The translations under genes were made by a program, and so were the position numbers. From Sycobia sp. Sy_11 (Eukaryota > Arthropoda > Insecta > Hymenoptera > Epichrysomallidae), in the NCBI GenBank assembly GCA_018907035.1, contig JACCIC010000167.1:1116001-1180000 (forward strand): 64,000 nucleotides of DNA, given 5' to 3'. The notes under the pieces were generated by a model. The model was not told where the DNA came from and did not search any database. It was given only the letters and a program-made list of their open reading frames with translations. Positions within the stretch are counted from its first letter, which is position 1. The number at the start of each line of letters is the position of its first letter. Shown piece after piece: positions 57,653 through 64,000 of the stretch.

Positions 57653-57700
57653 GCGCGCGCGCGTGTGTGTATGTGTGTGTGCGCGCGCGCGCGCGTGTAC
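57653..57700. repeat. Alternating purine-pyrimidine (GC)n/(GT)n tract
   Basis: GCGCGCGCGC, GTGTGTGT, then GCGCGCGCGCGC in almost perfect alternation, a candidate left-handed (Z) DNA tract. Confidence 0.85.
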
Positions 57701-58622
57701 AAAGTATTTAAAATTAATAAATTGCTTATGAAAATAAAATTAATAAATTTATAAAAATGAATTGGATTTAGCCAATTTAAATAAATTCTTTTTCGACGAT
57801 CAATGTAGTTTTTTTTAAATTAAAAAAATATCATATCAATTTAGTTAGTTAATATAATACTTTTGAATATATATTTTTCATAATTAAAAACCGTAGTTTA
57901 TATTAAACATAGATTTCGTTCTTCATATGATTACAAAAATCAAGAAAGTTAATACGAAATTTGAGGGAAAACAGTGGTCGAGCTCGGATGTGATTTTGTT
58001 TTACCTAATCGAATATCAAAATTTCAAAATAAAAGGTTTTTCAACAATATGTAAGATTAAGCAAATAAATTTAAATTATTTATAAAATCTGTGGGTGAAG
58101 ATTTTGGAAAAATTATTTATAAAAGCTTTGAGTGAAGAATCTTTAAACCGAGGTGTACTTATTGATGAATCCTCATAAACAAAATTATAGAAAATTAATT
58201 TGCTTATTAAAAGTATGATCCTTTTTTAATTTCTTATTACTTAAGTTATAAACTCTTTTTATTTGTCCAACTATTACGATAGCTATCAAATCCAAGCCAC
58301 GTGACGAAAACGATATCTTGTCGACGTTTAAGAACTTTTTCAACAAGGTAAACATTTGGATATTTGATTCCTAGAAGCTTTTGTTTATAGAAACATCCAG
58401 CGAGGGATTGATTTTTATAACCTTTTAAATGCTAAGTTGTCTGATTTGTCGCTGCAACTCTATTGCTGGTGAATATTTCTGTGGACCAGTTAGGTCTATA
58501 TCCTGTCCCAAAGCACTGTTTCAGTTTACTCATTCGTACCATACTGTATGATCAAAGTCGACCCAGACTGGTGCATTTAAAGTCTGTGCGTAAATTGAAT
58601 CGGTAACATTTTTTTTTCTATA
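57701..58622. other. AT-rich, no gene recognised
   Basis: No supported feature. Confidence 0.45.
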
Positions 58623-59390
58623 TTAGTATAACCTTTCTTGATGTCCGTGTGAGTGCTATATCTCCATTAGTGTGTATTTATCAGATGTTTGTTTACGACG
58701 CAAAAAGTTTATCTGACGATATTGATTATGGAAAAAAGTTGATTAATGAGTTTGCTTAAATTTTTGTGTTTCCAATAAATTTACGGCTACGGAATTATTG
58801 AAAATGTTGCAAAAGCGTTTTGGGGAGTCTACTTTATCATGAACGTAAGTATTTGAGTGGCACAAAGTATTCAGTGAAGGTCGTAAAGTTGTCGAAAACT
58901 TGCGTCATGCAAGTCGCCGCTGCACCGAAAATTAAGGTGATACTCATCGTTTTTTTCAATTACCATGGGGTGGTTCACTATGAATTCGTTCTAGGAGGTC
59001 AAACAGTCAATGAGGAGTATTACTTGGCCGTTTTGAGGCGTTTATGTAAAGTAATTCGTCGTAAACAATCCGATTTGTGGGCAGACAATTCATGGTTTTT
59101 TCACCACGATAAATTACAATATGTCGGCAAAATACAGTATGACTGTTTCTGAGTTTTTGATTAAACACGAAATGGAAGTCATCGCTCAGCTACTATATTC
59201 GCCAGATTTGGCTCCCTGTGACTTTTTCCTCTTTCCGAAACTCAAAAATCCGCTTTGGGGAATACATCATGAGTCCATAGTTAATATCGTTAGATACATT
59301 TTTGGCGTCGTAAACGAACAGTTGACAAACACACACTAATAGAGATATGGCACTCAAAATTCACACGGGCATCAAGAAAGGTTGTACTAT
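58623..59390 (+). mobile_element. mariner remnant, second lineage, both ITRs
   Basis: Left ITR TTAGTATAACCTTTCTTGAT at 58623 and right ITR (complement TAGTACAACCTTTCTTGATG) ending near 59390, about 40 bp similar, next to TA. Same lineage as 13680-14546. Confidence 0.85.
58800..59336 (+). pseudogene. mariner transposase remnant (HHEFVPG type)
   Basis: Segments: LLYHERKYLSGTKYSVKV (frame-shifted HTH linker), an internal deletion, FNYHGVVHYEFVLGGQTVNEEYY, LWADNSWFFHHDK (second catalytic Asp, but the NAPAH-like part after it is disrupted), and in another frame LLYSPDLAPCDFFLFPKLK with the third Asp. The deletion removes the second HTH and first catalytic Asp. Inactive. Confidence 0.85.
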
Positions 59391-59929
59391 AATAGGAAAA
59401 AAAATTTACCGATTCAGTTTACGCACGGAGTTTAAATGCACCAGTCCGGATCAAATTTTATCATCTGTCTCTAACCTTAATTATTTTAATTTTTCCCCTT
59501 ATTTTTGCTCTGCCAAGTAATGTTCTTAAATTTTGTCAGTTATTTGTTGATGTAAAATCTTCGGTTTTTATCGCCGATAGTTCTATGCTTTTTCACATTA
59601 TAAGCAGTAATTAAATTCGTTAAAATATCAATCCACTTATAATTTCAGCGAAGACCAAATTGTAGCTACATTTTTTCTTGCAAAGTGCGATTGAAACGCT
59701 TGCATATAGATATTTTTAGATTACTATATGTTAAGTATACATTAATATTATTTTTCTCATTAGTTTTTCAAAATCTATATAGTAAAATTCAACACTTCTA
59801 TCTGTTCTTTGGTATACATCCATCTTGGACAATAGTATTAAAAGCTTTAATTTATTTTATTTAATAATTTAATTTATTAAAAAAAATTGGATCTAGTTAT
59901 GTAACTGGTTAAAGCTTGTAGTCCGCCTT

Positions 59930-60798
59930 TACTGTCTCAGCAGAGGCATATGTGGGTGTCAAGGGCCATTTCCGCAGCCATCCCAGCTCCCCGCAGGATT
60001 GCCACTAGCTCAGCTTGAGAAACGGTAGGGTACTTCCCTAAAGAGAAACTTGTGTCCTTTCCGTTACTTCATTGATACACTCCTGCACCCGCACCTCTTT
60101 CACATTTAGAACCATCTGTATACCACAGCTCTTTAATGTTGGGGATGCCTACCAGCCCATTCTCCCATTCCTTTCTGGACGGGATACTGACCCTATATTT
60201 TTTGTCAAAGAAGAAGCTCCTGTTCGTGGCGTCGAGGTTTATTCGCAAAGTCACTTTTTCGTCCAGTCCCCGGGGTAGCCGTAATGGCCCCTCTCTGCTT
60301 ACCTCTTTGAGCGATATTTTGACTCTGTGGAGGGCTTTTGTAGCCGCTCTCGCCAGGGTCAGTTTAAATGGCTCTATTTCGAGGAGCATGTAGGTGTAGA
60401 TCTAATCGCTCCAGAGATGCTCCTCACCACCATGTTTCTCAGTCTTTCGAGTAAGTTTCTCGCAGTCATCAAGGCCGTCCTTTCCCACCAGACCAGGATC
60501 CCATAGGTTAGTCTGGGTTTCATGACAACCTCGTATATCCATTTCATGATAACTGACTTGAGGCCCCAGGTTCTGCCTATGGCTTTCCTAACCTGCCACA
60601 GACAGGCCCTCAGTTTGCCAGATACACACTCTAGGTGTTTATTCCATAATAGTTTGCTATCAATGGTCACACCTAGGTATTTCACTTGCTTCTTAAAGGT
60701 CAGAGAATGCCCTCCAAGAGTGAAGTCACGACTCCTATTCCATTTATATCTCCTGGTGCAGACTATGACCTCAGTCTTCCCTAGGTTAACCGAGAGAC
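59930..60798 (-). pseudogene. Non-LTR retrotransposon (LINE), 5'-truncated: RT end plus RNase H
   Basis: Minus strand begins abruptly at LSVNLGKTEVIVCTRRYK, continues FKKQVKYLGVTIDSKLLWNKHL, an R1/jockey/I-type RT C-terminal motif (KYLGV-D-L-W--H), the thumb, and a linker to the RNase H domain: ELWYTDGSKCERGAGAGVY, then after a stop at about 60068, TVSQAELVAIL with the second acidic residue and DTHIC. RNase H after the RT points to the I group or a related clade. Truncation at about 60798 is the usual outcome of incomplete target-primed reverse transcription. Confidence 0.9.
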
Positions 60799-61213
60799 GG
60801 GTTAACGCGCCACGACGCGCCGGATCGTTCCAAGGATTGACTCGCGAATGCGCGAGTCTACTTACGTGTCTCGTGCGTGGTACTCTGGCAACGAGCACCA
60901 CGTCCGCAACAAGACGGCTCCTTCCCCAAGGAGGTCCGCGGCTAGCTCAGATCGCACGGCGGAAGGACTTCGCCGTGCCCGCGGAAGCGGGTGGATACTA
61001 GGTACTGGATAGATACTATGGGGAGAAAAAACAAGGGAGATGGAGAAAGGCAGTACGAGAAGGAACAAGTAAAACGCGAGCGTGATTGTTAATTACGACG
61101 TTTATTCTGAGCACGGCGGACTACACCGAGTAACAAATTAAGAGGCGCAAGTCTCGTGCGCGTGCGGCAGCAACCTCGGAATCGACCGGACCGCAGTACG
61201 CGCGTGCACGCTG

Positions 61214-61250
<37 letters not shown>

Positions 61251-61925
61251 CACACAACCGTTCGCTCGCTAGCGGGGCGCTCCGCAAGGGCGCACTCGCG
61301 TGGACTAACCTTCTCGTACTTACAGCGGGGCGTCCCCCAGGTGTACGGACGTAGGCGCAGGGATGTAGACGCGAACACTCGCAAGCAGCAGACGGCAGCG
61401 ATCCGCCTACACCGTCTGCGCTGTCCCCGTGCAAACGCGTGCACGAGCGCGACGCGCTGGGACGCGTGGCAGGCGTTAGCTGCTTAGGCAGAAGTTGGAG
61501 GGCCTCCTCCTTGATTCCGGCGACATCACCGGTCGTCGGCTCCTGCGGACACTTCACTAGGTTTCGCGTACAACTCTCTTCCACGAACTCGGTACACGCC
61601 GCTGCAGACAGAATGGGACTCCTCACGACGTTTTTTTCTTTCTTTCTTCGCGAGAGAAAACTGGTCAAAAGATAGCCCGAACCACGTGCGCAAGAATTAC
61701 TCTGCACGAAGCCGGACGCACGCGACTCCCTTGTACCTAATACGAGACTCCCTCATGCGTAACACGAGACTAACTAATTGTTCTTCGCGCCTCTCCGCGC
61801 CGAATCTTTACTCCCCCCTCTTCCCGCTCTTCTCGCGTGGCCGACGGCCGCGTCGAGGTCGCGCGGTGTTTACATCTACGCACATGCCGCGGCTCGCGAA
61901 ACGCATTTCGAATGTGTCCTCGTGA
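60799..61925. mobile_element. GC-rich LTR-like block ending at (TA)n
   Basis: GC-rich block between the LINE truncation point and a TA array. Its right end CTCGTGACA (complement TGTCACGAG) resembles the TGTRACG tips of the elements at 10939, 25400 and 40220. A (CT)n tract lies at 61210-61247. Overlapping frames on both strands have no domain. The left end is not defined. Confidence 0.4.
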
Positions 61926-61928
61926 CAA

Positions 61929-61970
<42 letters not shown>
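61926..61970. repeat. (TA)n array
   Basis: TA dinucleotides with one TATATG at the start. Confidence 0.95.
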
Positions 61971-61973
<3 letters not shown>

Positions 61974-62838
61974 GAATAACCCGCCATAGAAACTTTCGTT
62001 TTTCACTTAATATAATAATATCCTATATTTATTTTTTTAATATATTTTGTGTATGCTTTAAAAGTATGTCATTACATAATCAGTTAATTTATAATTATTA
62101 TTTTAGTAATGATTAGAAATATATATGCATGTATGTACATAAGTCTCTATTAACACATAAGTTTACACATATATCTAGATATTTATAATATAAAAGTATT
62201 TTTTTTAATAATCTGACGGTATGATAATAATATTTAATCATCTATAAATCCTTTTATAATTATTTGTTGCGAATTACCTATCATATTATATGTTAATATA
62301 TATTAATATTATTATATTAACGTATATTAACTACGATACCGACTATTAATTTAACATAAGGGTATTTTGATTGTAGTTTTGATAAAACCATTCTAAATGT
62401 AAACGAAATTACGCTTATACATATATTATTCCTAACTTCGATCATTTTTGTGCTATTTTTATCAATAAAAACGTACATTCATAAATTTTTGCACAATCAA
62501 AATTAGTAATTATATGCAAAAACGAGCAACGTTGCGAAATATGAAACAATATAAGAATATGGAAAATGTATTGTGTAAAACAGAGAAACGCTTTCCCATA
62601 TATTCCCCCTCCTTTTATTCTCCTCATAATGAGTCGTAAAATCGATCCCAGTTAGACCCTCTGCGTCCAAAATATACAGAGCTTATGGACCGATATTTTT
62701 CAGGAGAGGCAAATCTAACGAAAGGAAGCTCTGTAATTCGTTAGCCGAGTTTCCTTTTGTAGCTTAATTGTTTTTCAAAAAGCACAACGTTCCATTTTTT
62801 GTATAAAAGGAACTGAAAAAAGGCACGTACCACCTATT
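61971..62838. other. AT-rich, no gene recognised
   Basis: No supported feature. Confidence 0.45.
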
Positions 62839-63070
62839 CCTCTGGCTCTGATGAAAAGTGTAGCATGTCTAGCATGAAACATCTTCTGGGTCCATTCCTC
62901 TAGCACTGACGGTAGGTCTAACACGACTAGTGTAAAGCATCTCTTGGGTCCATCCCCTGATTCCGATAGAAAATGTAGCACGTTTAGTGCGAAGTATCTT
63001 TATGACGCTTTACCTCTGCACAAGACGGAAGATGTAGCACATTTAGTACGAAACACCTTTCTAAATTTTT
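62839..63070. repeat. 58-bp tandem repeat, four units
   Basis: Units at 62839-62896, 62897-62954, 62955-63012 and 63013-63070, each exactly 58 bp. Shared words: CCTCTG at the start, TGTAGCAYRT, TTTAGTRCGAARYATC and (first two) TGGGTCCAT. Units differ at up to about 35% of positions but have no length change. Confidence 0.85.
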
Positions 63071-63746
63071 TAGTGGATTGACAAATGACGTTTTAGAGAC
63101 CTACACTAAAGTTTTTTTTTGCCGACCATTTATCCCGCAACCACCCATAGTTCCTGATAGAAAAACCTACGAATTTAGTACCAATCTTTTTTCTGAGTCA
63201 ATTTACCCTTTACCGCCAACCTTGGAGCGCCTCTGCTTCGTTCCAAGCCATTTGTATTTACCGTTGAATCGTAGTATAAGCGGATTGTTGAAAAATGAGT
63301 AACTTTACTTATTTTCACCATTTACTTATCCTTACTTGAACACCAGGTATAAGACAAGAAATCTTTGACCCATAGAGATTTTTTTTATACCTATCTTCGA
63401 ATGCAATATGAATTTAATTGCGTCTGAAACATTGTTTTAATTTTTTTAATCTCATAATACGGAGCTTATTTAAACACATAAGCTTCTATTTTTGGCCTTC
63501 TAAGCACCTAAATAATCGATGTAGTCTATAAGCAATGCTTTGGCCACATCATTTTACCATGAACACGATATAATTTTTAAGCCCTATCCCTGATCTTACG
63601 TGAAAGCATAGACTAAAAGGAGACGATGTAAATTTTAGTCAGTGACGGGATATTATTCCGTCACGTAATTAATTTAGATAGGGGCGCGTCCGGAATTATA
63701 AAAAAGGAAAACTGAACGTTCCCGCTAAATTCGTGTAATTGGGTAA

Positions 63747-64000
63747 GGATTTAATGGTGTTATTACAAAATTAACACTCGAATTGTTTCCAGTGGAAAAT
63801 GCAGCTTATAAGACGAATGAAAATTACAGAAAGAAAGAAACGGCGAGACAAAAGATCTGAGCGAGACGGGCCGCTCGAAGATTAAGGAAAACCGAGGCTC
63901 AGGCACGCGTCATTACGGAAGTAGTGGAAACCCGTAAGAGACAAAGAAGACCTGCATTGGACCCCAACAGGCTGCAATGCGAAGTGGCGCTTCTCCTACA
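63747..64000 (+). other. Possible coding remnant or exon running off the window
   Basis: From 63747 one frame stays open to the end except for a single TGA near 63858. It is rich in Arg, Lys, Glu and Ala (KKETARQK, ARRAARRLRKTEAQARV, ETRKRQRRP). Such Arg-rich repeats occur in N-terminal parts of some transposon-encoded proteins, including Helitron-type proteins in insects, but no diagnostic motif is visible. It could equally be non-coding. Confidence 0.25.

Noticed and set aside
61121..61707. Overlapping frames of 107 and 189 residues in the GC-rich block
   Set aside because: High GC lengthens chance frames; several overlap on both strands and include the (CT)n tract; no motif.

Overview
The window looks like a heterochromatin-like, transposon-dense stretch of an insect nuclear genome, most likely a hymenopteran and probably an ant. 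I infer this from the mix of mariners, a copia that carries the insect-type half-tRNA primer site, Penelope-like elements, long (TA)n and (CT)n arrays, overall AT-richness and the lack of any bacterial gene organisation. Almost all recognisable coding sequence belongs to mobile elements. Only one place, about 43.36-44.64 kb, looks like part of a host gene: small exons with consensus splice sites, a phase-consistent cysteine-rich frame and a poly(A) signal.

Layout. 0-1.2 kb: an LTR-like repeat with hairpin motifs, cut by the window edge; an inverted relative lies at 17.57-19.16 kb. 4.06-5.34 kb: mariner copy 1, the only uninterrupted transposase frame. 5.5-6.2 kb and 37.6-38.5 kb: inverted copies of an unclassified repeat. 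7.7-9.8 kb: gypsy integrase remnant and flanks. 10.9-13.1 kb: a second LTR-like element with a hairpin array, itself split by a foldback element. 13.7-14.5 kb: decayed mariner of another lineage. 16.4-20.4 kb: a Penelope-like element (PLE) in inverted, head-to-head form, broken by the LTR-like copy. 22.2-24.3 kb: mariner copy 2 and an internally deleted mariner. 25.4-27.6 kb: LTR-like element and mariner copy 3, both set in (TA)n. 27.6-28.4 kb: a 60-bp minisatellite. 29.5 kb: a tRNA-like SINE. 30-36.4 kb: dispersed repeats, then a 785-bp nearly perfect palindrome whose apex carries a hammerhead-ribozyme-like core. 38.6-43.0 kb: nested insertions (mariner copy 4, LTR-like element, long-TIR element) in one older repeat. 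44.8-50.5 kb: a copia element with both LTRs, a target duplication and a tRNA-iMet internal primer site. 52-53.5 kb: a second PLE. 53.9-59.4 kb: small PLE-related elements, two more mariner remnants. 59.9-60.8 kb: a 5'-truncated LINE with RNase H. 62.8-63.1 kb: a 58-bp tandem repeat.

How the parts relate. The four closely related mariners (about 1.29 kb) share 32-bp ITRs. Copies 2 and 4 share a nonsense codon, which suggests that a defective master was moved in trans. A set of short foldback elements (11.4, 35.5, 53.9 kb, related pieces at 28.7 and 57.1 kb) have variable-length target duplications (8, 12 and 15 bp), and two members contain hammerhead-like cores similar to the one next to the PLE at 53.4 kb. 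The best explanation is that they are non-autonomous passengers of the PLE machinery. LTR-like elements beginning TGTRACG sit repeatedly at the edges of (TA)n arrays and carry hairpins with a conserved GAGG/CCTC apex. These two families are the most likely undescribed items here.
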